From an uncultured Peptococcaceae bacterium (GTDB lineage Bacteria > Bacillota > Peptococcia > Peptococcales > Peptococcaceae): a stretch of DNA of 7,560 nt. Below the pieces are notes generated by a model. The model was not told the origin of the DNA. It did not search any database and saw only the letters and a list, made by a program, of their open reading frames with translations. Position numbers and translations under genes: made by a program. Below are positions 1-5,772 of this stretch, in pieces. The stretch covers positions 1-7,560 of the forward strand of contig USCP01000094.1 in assembly GCA_900553245.1 (NCBI GenBank). The letters run 5' to 3'. The first letter of the stretch is position 1; each line of letters starts with the position of its first letter.

Positions 1-517
1 TCCATTGCTCATAGTGCTCCACCTTTTGTTGAGACACGTCGCGTGGAATATCAATCAATACAGGTCCCGGACGACCGGTTTTCGCAATATAAAACGCTTC
101 CGCAACAATACGAGGTAAATCCTCAGCATTTTGCACCAATATATTATATTTTGTAATCGGTGTAGAGATCCCGGTGATATCAATTTCCTGAAACGCATCG
201 GTCCCAATCAAATGCTTTGCAACGTTCCCAGTAATCGCTACCAACGGTACCGAGTCCATATGAGCGGTAGCAATCCCAGTTACCATGTTGGTTGCCCCTG
301 GGCCACTGGTTGCAATGCAAACTCCGACGGTGTTTTTAGCACGCGCATACCCACTGGCTTCATGCACGGCACCCTGCTCTTGTCGAACTAGGATATTATT
401 GATCGGGCTCTGGTCAAGGGCATCAAAGATTTCTAGCAAAGCCCCACCAGGATATCCAAAGACATCAGTTACGCCTTCATCGCACAATGCTTGAACTAAA
501 ATTTCCGCGCCGTTCAA
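1..517 (-). CDS. ilvB: Second acetolactate synthase large (catalytic) subunit, 5' part, runs off the window
   Basis: This is the N-terminal 172 residues of a second ThDP-dependent acetolactate synthase, which condenses pyruvate with pyruvate or 2-oxobutyrate at the first step of valine/leucine/isoleucine synthesis. The frame starts at a TTG (517-515), 7 nt after the ribosome binding site AAGGAAGGTG (525-534); an in-frame TAA lies just upstream and no ATG or GTG start is available. Visible motifs are FGYPGGA near residue 20, RQEQGA with the catalytic glutamate at E47, GYARA, ATSGPGATNMVTG, DAFQE and GRPGPVLIDIP. These align without gaps with the ilvB at 2119-3804, including E47 at the same number. 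It follows ilvC by 58 bp and is probably in the same operon. Whether it is biosynthetic or catabolic cannot be decided, because the FAD and ThDP-binding C-terminal parts are missing. The family call is secure; the isozyme role is not. Confidence 0.93.
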   Translation of the reverse strand, partial: MNGAEILVQALCDEGVTDVFGYPGGALLEIFDALDQSPINNILVRQEQGAVHEASGYARAKNTVGVCIATSGPGATNMVTGIATAHMDSVPLVAITGNVAKHLIGTDAFQEIDITGISTPITKYNILVQNAEDLPRIVAEAFYIAKTGRPGPVLIDIPRDVSQQKVEHYEQW

Positions 518-524
518 TAGAAAA

Positions 525-534
525 CACCTTCCTT
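525..534 (-). promoter_or_regulatory. Ribosome binding site that fixes the TTG start of the second ilvB
   Basis: Read on the minus strand, AAGGAAGGTG lies 7 nt before TTG (517-515). The same arrangement, AAGAAGGTG then 9 nt then GTG, precedes the other ilvB, which supports both start choices. Confidence 0.8.
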
Positions 535-548
535 ACTTTTATCACCCA

Positions 549-570
549 AGAGCGCTAAATGATGCGCTCT
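549..570 (-). other. Intercistronic hairpin between ilvC and the second ilvB
   Basis: AGAGCGC (549-555) and GCGCTCT (564-570) form a perfect 7-bp GC-rich stem with an 8-nt loop, 6 nt after the ilvC stop codon. On the minus strand it is followed by TGGGTGATAAAAG, with no T-run, so it is a poor intrinsic terminator. It may instead be an mRNA processing or stability element that sets the ratio of ilvC to the downstream synthase. The structure is visible; the role is inferred. Confidence 0.55.
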
Positions 571-575
571 GTCAA

Positions 576-1583
576 TCAGTCATTTTTATCGTTTGCGTTG
601 AGGAATGGCATCATACGACGAAGCCCTGCACCAACTTCTTCAATTTGATGCCCTGCTTCTTTTTCACGCATAGCGTAGAATTCTTTGAAGCCATTTGCAT
701 AATCCCCACGGAAGTCTTTCGCAAATTTACCACTTTGGATATCTGCGAGCACTTCCTTCATTGCTTTCTTAGTTTCAGCAGTTACAACACGTGGACCGGT
801 TACATAGTCACCATATTCAGCAGTGTTGGAGATGGATTTTCTCATCTTATCCATACCGCCTTCATAGATAAGATCGATAATCATACGCATTTCATGGCAG
901 CATTCAAAGTATGCCATTTCTGGTTGATACCCTGCTTCTACAAGAGTTTCAAAACCAGCTTCAATCAAGGAGGTTAAACCGCCGCAGAGAACAGCTTGTT
1001 CACCGAAGAGGTCGGTTTCTGTTTCTTCTTTAAAGGTGGTTTCGATAACACCTACACGGGTACCGCCAATCCCATCAGCCCAAGAAAGAGCGATGTCCAA
1101 AGCGTGACCGGTAGCATTTTGAGCTACTGCAACGAGGTCCGGAACAGCGGAGCCCTTGGTGAATTCACGACGAACAATGTGGCCTGGGCCCTTTGGTGCG
1201 CACATGAATACGTCAACACCTTCCGGCGCTTTGATATAGCCGAAGTGAATGTTAAACCCGTGACCAAAACCAAGTGCATTGCCTGCTTCGAGGTTTGGTT
1301 CTACTTCATTTTTATAGATATCCGGTTGAGTTTCATCCGGAGTGAGCATCATGATAACATCACTTTTCTTTACCGCGTCCGCTACCGGTAAAACTTCAAA
1401 GCCGTCTTCTCTAGCTGCTTGAGCAGATTTCCCTTCACGAATACCAATGCATACGCTAAAGCCGCTGTCGCGGAGGTTTTTCGCATGCGCATGACCTTGG
1501 GAACCATAACCAACCACGCAAAGTTGTTTCCCGGTTAATACGTTTTGAGGGACATCTGTTTTGTAATAAATTTTTGCTGCCAT
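576..1583 (-). CDS. ilvC: Ketol-acid reductoisomerase, class I (short form)
   Basis: IlvC converts 2-acetolactate or 2-aceto-2-hydroxybutyrate to the 2,3-dihydroxy-acid by Mg2+-dependent alkyl migration and NAD(P)H reduction, the second common step of branched-chain amino acid synthesis, in the cytosol. The protein is 335 residues, typical of class I. The N-terminal Rossmann domain has GYGSQGHAHAKNL (about residues 25-37) and a cofactor loop with R49, K52 and S53, which suggests NADPH preference by family analogy. H108 (GFGHGFNIH) and K131 (APKGPGH) are in place. The C-terminal helical domain has the metal and substrate ligands D191 and E195 (DLFGEQ), E227 and E231 (FECCHE) and S252. The start is the ATG at 1583, preceded by AGGAGG (1593-1598); an in-frame upstream start at 1619 would add 12 residues that do not fit the family. 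It lies 60 bp after ilvN. Confidence 0.98.
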   Translation of the reverse strand: MAAKIYYKTDVPQNVLTGKQLCVVGYGSQGHAHAKNLRDSGFSVCIGIREGKSAQAAREDGFEVLPVADAVKKSDVIMMLTPDETQPDIYKNEVEPNLEAGNALGFGHGFNIHFGYIKAPEGVDVFMCAPKGPGHIVRREFTKGSAVPDLVAVAQNATGHALDIALSWADGIGGTRVGVIETTFKEETETDLFGEQAVLCGGLTSLIEAGFETLVEAGYQPEMAYFECCHEMRMIIDLIYEGGMDKMRKSISNTAEYGDYVTGPRVVTAETKKAMKEVLADIQSGKFAKDFRGDYANGFKEFYAMREKEAGHQIEEVGAGLRRMMPFLNANDKND

Positions 1584-1619
1584 TTTAGTTTTCCTCCTAA
1601 TAATACTAAAATCTATCAA

Positions 1620-1640
1620 TTACCGATTAAAATCGGGTAA
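1620..1640 (-). other. Small hairpin between ilvN and ilvC
   Basis: TTACCGA (1620-1626) can pair with TCGGGTAA (1633-1640), with one bulged base and a six-base loop. It starts 3 bp after the ilvN stop codon and ends about 20 bp before the ilvC ribosome binding site. There is no T-tract, so read-through into ilvC is expected. It may affect mRNA processing or may be chance. Confidence 0.35.
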
Positions 1641-1643
1641 TGA

Positions 1644-2129
1644 TCATTTTTCTTTCGGACTACGAACCATCGCACTAGCCCCAGTCTTAACAATTTCCTG
1701 TACGCCAAACGGACGCAAGGTTTTGATAATCGCTTCAATCTTATCATCATCGCCGGTCGCTTCAATAATCATAGAACGGCGACCAACATCAATAATTCTA
1801 GCATGGAAAATATCCATCAAAGTTTTGATTTCACCACGGGTTTCGCGGTCGCAGGATACGCGAATCATTAAAAGTTGACGTTCAACGATGTCTTCATGAG
1901 TAATGTCGTTTACTTTGATTACATCAATCAATTTATGAAGTTGCTTTGTTACTTGTTCAATAGTCACTTCATCGCCGCGAACGACAATGGTCATGCGGGA
2001 GACGCTTGGTTCTTCAGTATCACTAACGACGAGACTGTCAATATTATAACCGCGTCTGGAGAAGAGACCGGAAACACGAGACAATACCCCTGGGTTGTTT
2101 TCTACTGTAACTGCTAATTTATGCTTCAT
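1644..2129 (-). CDS. ilvN: Acetolactate synthase small (regulatory) subunit
   Basis: This is the regulatory subunit of acetolactate synthase. It stimulates the IlvB catalytic subunit and, in the family, carries the valine feedback-inhibition site. The protein is 161 residues: an N-terminal ACT domain (about 3-74) and a C-terminal small-subunit domain (about 83-158). The ligand-loop motif ENNPGVLSRVSGLFSRRGYN holds N11, G14 and N29, at the same positions as the valine-site residues of E. coli IlvH, so feedback control is likely. I chose the ATG at 2129, which gives the typical MKHKLAV start; a TTG two codons upstream (2135) is possible but less likely. The ATG lies inside the end of ilvB, with an 11-bp overlap, which implies translational coupling and matched subunit production. 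The same subunit could also serve the second large subunit at 1-517. Confidence 0.97.
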   Translation of the reverse strand: MKHKLAVTVENNPGVLSRVSGLFSRRGYNIDSLVVSDTEEPSVSRMTIVVRGDEVTIEQVTKQLHKLIDVIKVNDITHEDIVERQLLMIRVSCDRETRGEIKTLMDIFHARIIDVGRRSMIIEATGDDDKIEAIIKTLRPFGVQEIVKTGASAMVRSPKEK

Positions 2130-3804
2130 CTTCAAATTCCCCCACTATTTCATCTAATGAACAGCCTGCCGGAATCATAGGATAAACATTTGCAAATTGG
2201 TTTATTCTACATTCAATAAAGGCTGGGCCATCTTGTTTCAACAATGTTGGCAACTGAGCTTCAGCTTCCTCAAGATTGTTGATGCGATAATAAGGCACAT
2301 CATATGCATCGGTGAGTTTTTCCCAATTAGGACCCACATCGAGGGTAGTATGTGCATAATTTGCATCATTAAACATTTCCTGCCATTGGCGAACCATCCC
2401 GAGGTAGCCGTTATTCATCATGATGATTTTAACCGGCACACGGAATTCCTTGATAATGCATAATTCTTGCACATTCATTTGGAAGCTACCATCACCGGTA
2501 ATGAGGAATACGCGGTCATTTGGTTTACCAAACTGTGCCCCAATGGCTGCCGGTAAGCCATACCCCATGGTCCCAAGACCACCGGAAGTTAAGAAGCGAC
2601 GTGGTCCTTTCGGATGCAAGAACAACGCTGCCCACATTTGGTGCTGACCTACGTCAGTTACAACGACAGTGTTTTCGTCCAATTCTGCATTGATGATGTC
2701 GCACAGCTCCATTGGAGGAAGGCTTGCGCGGTCACCCTTACGAAGCGGACGATAATGGTCAGCCACTTCAGCACGCCATTCACTGTGATCTCCGTTAAGG
2801 TCTTCACAGTCATTAGCAAGAAGTTCAAAGAATTCTTCCGCATCACCGACAATTGGAAGATCCACTGCCACATTCTTCCCAATTTCAGAAGAATCGATGT
2901 CTACATGGATTTTCTTAGAATTGACGGAGAAACGTTTTGTATCGCTGGTAACACGGTCATCAAAACGCATCCCTACAGCAAGGAGCAAGTCACAATTTTG
3001 AATTGCGTAGTTCCCATCTGTGGTCCCATGCATCCCGACCATACCGACGAATTGTTTATGGTCTGCCGGAATAACACCGTTTGCCATCAAAGTCTGGCAA
3101 ATAGGTACATCCAACTGATTGATTACTTTTAAAATATTATTACGAACAGTTTCTGTGTTATTCACACCGCCACCAACGATAATAAGCGGCTTCTTGGCTT
3201 CCATCACCATATGGCTAACCTTGCGAATTTGATCGCGTGTGATCACGCTGCTCTTGAGCTTACGTTGATAACGTTCGGTTGGTTCTACATCCAAACGGAT
3301 ATTTTCAACATCCTGTTGGAATACATCTTTTGGAATATCAACAAGTACAGGCCCCGGACGACCGGAGGATGCAATTAAGAATGCATCGGCGATAACTTGT
3401 GGAATCTGAGTGGCATCTGTTACCATCACATTCGCCTTAGTCACCGGATCACTCATCCCAGTGACGTATGCTTCTTGGAAGCTGTCCTTCCCTAACATCG
3501 GACGGGCAACCTGCCCACTAATCATGACAATCGGAATAGAGTCCATGCTTGCGGTACCAAGACCGGTCATCATATTTGCTGCCCCAGGACCGCTGGTTGC
3601 AAAGCAAACCCCAACTTTCCCAGTTGCACGTGCATAACCATCGGCTGCATGAATAGCCCCTTGCTCGTGACGCATCAAAATATGTTTAAGTTCAAAATGT
3701 CTAAGACGATCATACAAAGGAATGACCGCGCCCCCTGGCAGCCCAAAGACCAAATCAACGCCTTGCTTTTCGAGGCAATTTAATAAGATATCTGCTCCAA
3801 TCAC
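2119..3804 (-). CDS. ilvB: Acetolactate synthase large (catalytic) subunit
   Basis: This is a ThDP-, Mg2+- and FAD-dependent acetolactate/acetohydroxyacid synthase, the first common enzyme of valine, leucine and isoleucine synthesis. At 561 residues it is full length. Motifs in order: FGLPGGA (about 20-26), catalytic E47 in RHEQGA, ATSGPGAANM, DSFQEAY, GRPGPVLVDIP (148-158), the FAD-region motif GMRFDDRVT (278-286), TSGGLGTMGYGLPAAIG, and the ThDP/Mg motif from G437-D438-G439 to N464-N465. W474 in VRQWQEMF matches the conserved tryptophan that shapes the 2-ketoacid site. The start is the GTG at 3804: AAGAAGGTG (3814-3822) lies 9 nt upstream, and the N-terminus MIGADILL aligns with MNGAEILV of the paralogue. 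A longer frame from the GTG at 3816 starts inside the ribosome binding site and is unlikely. This is the first gene of the operon, with its promoter at 3879-3906. Confidence 0.98.
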   Translation of the reverse strand: MIGADILLNCLEKQGVDLVFGLPGGAVIPLYDRLRHFELKHILMRHEQGAIHAADGYARATGKVGVCFATSGPGAANMMTGLGTASMDSIPIVMISGQVARPMLGKDSFQEAYVTGMSDPVTKANVMVTDATQIPQVIADAFLIASSGRPGPVLVDIPKDVFQQDVENIRLDVEPTERYQRKLKSSVITRDQIRKVSHMVMEAKKPLIIVGGGVNNTETVRNNILKVINQLDVPICQTLMANGVIPADHKQFVGMVGMHGTTDGNYAIQNCDLLLAVGMRFDDRVTSDTKRFSVNSKKIHVDIDSSEIGKNVAVDLPIVGDAEEFFELLANDCEDLNGDHSEWRAEVADHYRPLRKGDRASLPPMELCDIINAELDENTVVVTDVGQHQMWAALFLHPKGPRRFLTSGGLGTMGYGLPAAIGAQFGKPNDRVFLITGDGSFQMNVQELCIIKEFRVPVKIIMMNNGYLGMVRQWQEMFNDANYAHTTLDVGPNWEKLTDAYDVPYYRINNLEEAEAQLPTLLKQDGPAFIECRINQFANVYPMIPAGCSLDEIVGEFEDEA

Positions 3805-3813
3805 GCCTATACA

Positions 3814-3822
3814 CACCTTCTT
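3814..3822 (-). promoter_or_regulatory. Ribosome binding site that decides the ilvB start
   Basis: AAGAAGGTG on the minus strand, 9 nt before GTG (3804-3802). An alternative GTG (3816-3814) is part of this element and so cannot be used together with it. Confidence 0.8.
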
Positions 3823-3878
3823 TTCTAAAATTCAATAGTTCTAAACTTGTCGTAAGTCGTTTTTCTACTGTTATTTAT

Positions 3879-3906
3879 AGTATAGTGATTTTTTTTGAGA
3901 TTTCAA
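3879..3906 (-). promoter_or_regulatory. Promoter of the ilvB-ilvN-ilvC operon
   Basis: On the minus strand, TTGAAA (3906-3901, 5 of 6 to consensus) and TATACT (3884-3879, 5 of 6) are separated by 16 bp that include an A-tract. Transcription would start near 3872, giving a leader of about 68 nt before the ilvB GTG. That is too short for a T-box or a classical peptide attenuator, so control is more likely at initiation through the repeats just upstream. Confidence 0.75.
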
Positions 3907-3923
3907 GACTTTTAGGCCTAAAT

Positions 3924-3963
3924 GTTTTATAACAGCAAAAATTTCTTTTATCTGTTATAAAAC
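3924..3963. promoter_or_regulatory. Perfect 12-bp inverted repeat upstream of the ilvB promoter, probable operator
   Basis: GTTTTATAACAG (3924-3935) and CTGTTATAAAAC (3952-3963) are exact reverse complements around a 16-bp AT-rich spacer. The element lies just upstream of the -35 box, centred about 70 bp before the predicted transcription start, where activators often bind. The inner stretch 3933-3947, read on the minus strand, matches the E. coli Lrp consensus YAGHAWATTWTDCTR at 13 of 15 positions. An Lrp/AsnC- or LysR-type regulator is therefore possible, but the AT richness makes this weak. There is no T-tract, so it is not a terminator. Confidence 0.55.
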
Positions 3964-3978
3964 ACTTGCTAACAGATA
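3949..3978. repeat. Second inverted repeat sharing a half-site with the 3924-3963 repeat
   Basis: TATCTGTTA (3949-3957) and TAACAGATA (3970-3978) are exact reverse complements with a 12-bp spacer. The left arm is shared with the neighbouring repeat, so TAACAG occurs three times in alternating orientation at 3930-3935, 3952-3957 and 3970-3975. A fourth copy (CTGTTA, 3868-3873) covers the predicted ilv transcription start, and a variant TTGTTA lies at 4006-4011. Such an array suggests cooperative binding by one regulator. Confidence 0.5.
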
Positions 3979-4034
3979 CACCGCAAAAACCTCTTGATTT
4001 TTATTTTGTTATCGTTTACTCAAAGGTTAACCAA

Positions 4035-4053
4035 TTTTAGTTGACAGCTAAAA
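4035..4053. repeat. 19-bp imperfect palindrome
   Basis: TTTTAGTTG-A-CAGCTAAAA is symmetric about 4044 with a single mismatched pair. It lies about 170 bp upstream of the predicted ilv transcription start. Its size and symmetry fit a repressor or activator operator, but no known regulator consensus is recognised. Confidence 0.35.
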
Positions 4054-4182
4054 TCCCTAACCCGCCTCGTGATATAGAACAGTAAGCACTTATTGAACAG
4101 CGTTCATCATTCTGTAGCATATCATCTTTCATCGACAAAACACATCCGACGATATTTTACACGCATCATACCTCCCTGCTCT

Positions 4183-4221
4183 TATTTGCAAGCATGCACG
4201 ATTTTCAAATGCATGCAAATA
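4183..4221. repeat. Inverted repeat with GCATGC cores
   Basis: TATTTGCAAGCATGCA (4183-4198) faces TGCATGCAAATA (4210-4221). The right arm is the reverse complement of the left except for a 4-nt insertion (AGCA). The inner GCATGCA/TGCATGC arms pair exactly across an 11-nt spacer. There is no T-run, so it is not a terminator. The function is unknown. Confidence 0.4.
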
Positions 4222-4259
4222 CCGTTAGCCATTGCCCCTATCTGATTTCCTTACATGCA

Positions 4260-4299
4260 AAAAGAGTCTGTCGAACAATGATGCTCGACAGACTCTTTT
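4260..4299 (-). terminator. Rho-independent terminator of the two-component operon, potentially bidirectional
   Basis: AAAAGAGTCTGTCGA (4260-4274) and TCGACAGACTCTTTT (4285-4299) make a perfect 15-bp stem with a 10-nt loop, starting 13 bp after the histidine kinase stop codon. On the minus strand the stem runs into TTTTT. On the plus strand TTTTATTTTC follows, so it could stop transcription in either direction. It separates the signalling operon from the ilv operon. Confidence 0.9.
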
Positions 4300-4312
4300 A
4301 TTTTCTATGCAG

Positions 4313-5770
4313 TTATTGCAAACGACACGCCTCATCGGTGGATTCACTTTCAAATTCCACAGACTCCTCTGCCATGGTCGTTTCTTCAAAAGGAAGAACA
4401 ATAGAGACCTTGGTCCCAACGCCACGAATACTGTCAATATAGAAGGTCCCATCGTGAAGAGAGACAATCTCATTGACAATAGACAGCCCGAGACCGGTTC
4501 CGCTTTGTTTACTGGAACCTTTGTAAAATTTTTCTTTGACACGCATGAGTTCTTCGCTGCTCATCCCCGGCCCGTTGTCTTCAACAGTGATGACCACCTG
4601 ATCATCTAAAAGATGAGATTGAATGACAATTTCAGGGCAAGCACGCCCCTTTACAAATTTAAAGGCATTGTCCACTACATTGATAAAGACTTGGCTCAAA
4701 CGGTTTTCATCCGCCATCAAGAGCACATCTGTATTGCCCAAGTGCAATCTGAGCGCAATGTTTTCTTGCTGCGCACGCGGTAAAAATTGATTGTACATGC
4801 CTTCCAGAAATTCATCCAACCAAATCGGTTCTTTTTCAAGCTCGATGCGATGGGATTGCAATTTGGAGAAGTCTAACAAATCATTTACTAAGCGAATCAT
4901 ACGCTTGGTTTCGCGTGAAATGATTTCCAATCCCATTTGCGTGGTTTCCACATCATTGGGTGAATCCTCCAAGGTTTCTACCCATCCATTGATAGAGGTA
5001 AGCGGTGTTCGCAATTCATGGGAAATGCTTGAAATAAAGTCGTTTTTCGCTTTATAGGAAAGTGCAATGTCATCGGTCATACGATTAACAGCCTTAGAAA
5101 GTTGGCCTATTTCATCATTGTTATAGACTTTCGCTTTTATTTCCAAATTCCCATTGGCAATTTCTTGCGTCACGCGAATAAGGTTATGAATAGGCACCAA
5201 AATAAGCGACCCCATCACATGCCCAATCAGTGCTGCAAGGGCCAAAATAAATAAGCCAATCATAAATACAACCAAGAAATTGGATTTTAAGAGGGCATGT
5301 GCCATCGACATACTGGATACATAACGCATGACCCCTACGACTTTTTCACCGTCTAAAATTGGTACAGAAACAGATATAATCTGTTCTCTGGTTTCAATTT
5401 TCCCTTTCCAGGAATCGGCTTTCCCCTTCAATGCGGTTTTATAATCCGGTGTCAGCTCTGTGGCATTTTTGGTGTCTCCACTGTTATTTATTAAAAAGTC
5501 GCTGTCCGCATTATAAATTTCCACCAAAGCATTTTCATCGGTGCTCAGATTTTCAAAAATGAAATCCTGCTTATCCTTCATGGTGCCGGCCGGTGCATAT
5601 TTGTTAAACATGGTTGCACTGGCTTCTGCGTTGTTCATCAGTGTCTGCTCCATCCCCGACACATAATACTGATAAATCGCCACAAAAAATAAGCCTTCCA
5701 TGATGATCAATGTAATCAGACTAATTAACACATAGCTCAGTGTCAGCTTTGTGCTGAGTCTTGATGTCAC
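4313..5770 (-). CDS. Membrane sensor histidine kinase with HAMP domain
   Basis: This is the sensor of a two-component system: it autophosphorylates on histidine and passes phosphate to the adjacent response regulator. The 485 residues run: a short cytoplasmic N-terminus, TM1 (about 9-33), an extracytoplasmic sensor of about 125 residues ending in VSVPILDGEKVVGVMRY (Cache-like flavour), TM2 (about 164-187), HAMP (about 187-240), a HisKA domain with H251 in SHELRTP, and a HATPase domain with N-box N368, G1 box DNGPG (398-402), F-box KFYKGS and G2 box GTGLGLS (424-430). All catalytic boxes are intact. There is no PAS domain, unlike typical WalK. An acidic, Glu/Ser-rich tail of about 20 residues follows the kinase core. 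The start is a GTG only 2 bp after the regulator stop, with a weak GGGGTGG upstream, suggesting translational coupling. The signal sensed is unknown. Confidence 0.95.
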   Translation of the reverse strand: MTSRLSTKLTLSYVLISLITLIIMEGLFFVAIYQYYVSGMEQTLMNNAEASATMFNKYAPAGTMKDKQDFIFENLSTDENALVEIYNADSDFLINNSGDTKNATELTPDYKTALKGKADSWKGKIETREQIISVSVPILDGEKVVGVMRYVSSMSMAHALLKSNFLVVFMIGLFILALAALIGHVMGSLILVPIHNLIRVTQEIANGNLEIKAKVYNNDEIGQLSKAVNRMTDDIALSYKAKNDFISSISHELRTPLTSINGWVETLEDSPNDVETTQMGLEIISRETKRMIRLVNDLLDFSKLQSHRIELEKEPIWLDEFLEGMYNQFLPRAQQENIALRLHLGNTDVLLMADENRLSQVFINVVDNAFKFVKGRACPEIVIQSHLLDDQVVITVEDNGPGMSSEELMRVKEKFYKGSSKQSGTGLGLSIVNEIVSLHDGTFYIDSIRGVGTKVSIVLPFEETTMAEESVEFESESTDEACRLQ

Positions 5771-5772
5771 AA

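Larger units (their letters stand above)
3805..4312. other. 508-bp intergenic region with no convincing gene
   Basis: From high to low coordinates this region holds the terminator of the two-component operon (4260-4299), an inverted repeat with GCATGC cores (4183-4221), a 19-bp imperfect palindrome (4035-4053), the TAACAG half-site array (3924-3978) and the ilv promoter and leader. Only very short open frames exist on the minus strand: about 15 codons after GGGAGG near 4170, and 27 codons at 4037-4120. I see no T-box motif and no plus-strand gene. Confidence 0.7.

Noticed and set aside
645..1391. Plus-strand open frames of 110 and 131 codons
   Set aside because: They lie antisense within ilvC, have no family resemblance and read as low-complexity shadow translations.
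2614..3132. 172-codon plus-strand open frame
   Set aside because: It is fully antisense to ilvB, whose protein is intact and strongly conserved; no protein motif is visible in it.
3812..3832. CodY-like site (AATTTTAGAAAA) in the ilvB leader
   Set aside because: Ungapped it matches only about 9 of 15 positions of AATTTTCWGAAAATT; the better visual fit needs a deleted base, and it merges with the ribosome binding site.
4095..4105. LexA/DinR-like dyad GAAC-AGC-GTTC
   Set aside because: The spacer is 3 nt rather than the 4 nt of the Gram-positive SOS box, and no SOS gene lies next to it.
3805..4258. T-box riboswitch or classical attenuator before ilvB
   Set aside because: No AGGGTGGNACCGCG-like motif is present, and no terminator hairpin with a T-run lies between the predicted promoter and ilvB; the leader is only about 68 nt.
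4225..4542. 105-codon minus-strand open frame overlapping the kinase 3' end and the terminator
   Set aside because: It runs in another frame through the kinase ATPase domain and across the intrinsic terminator stem, with no recognisable motif.
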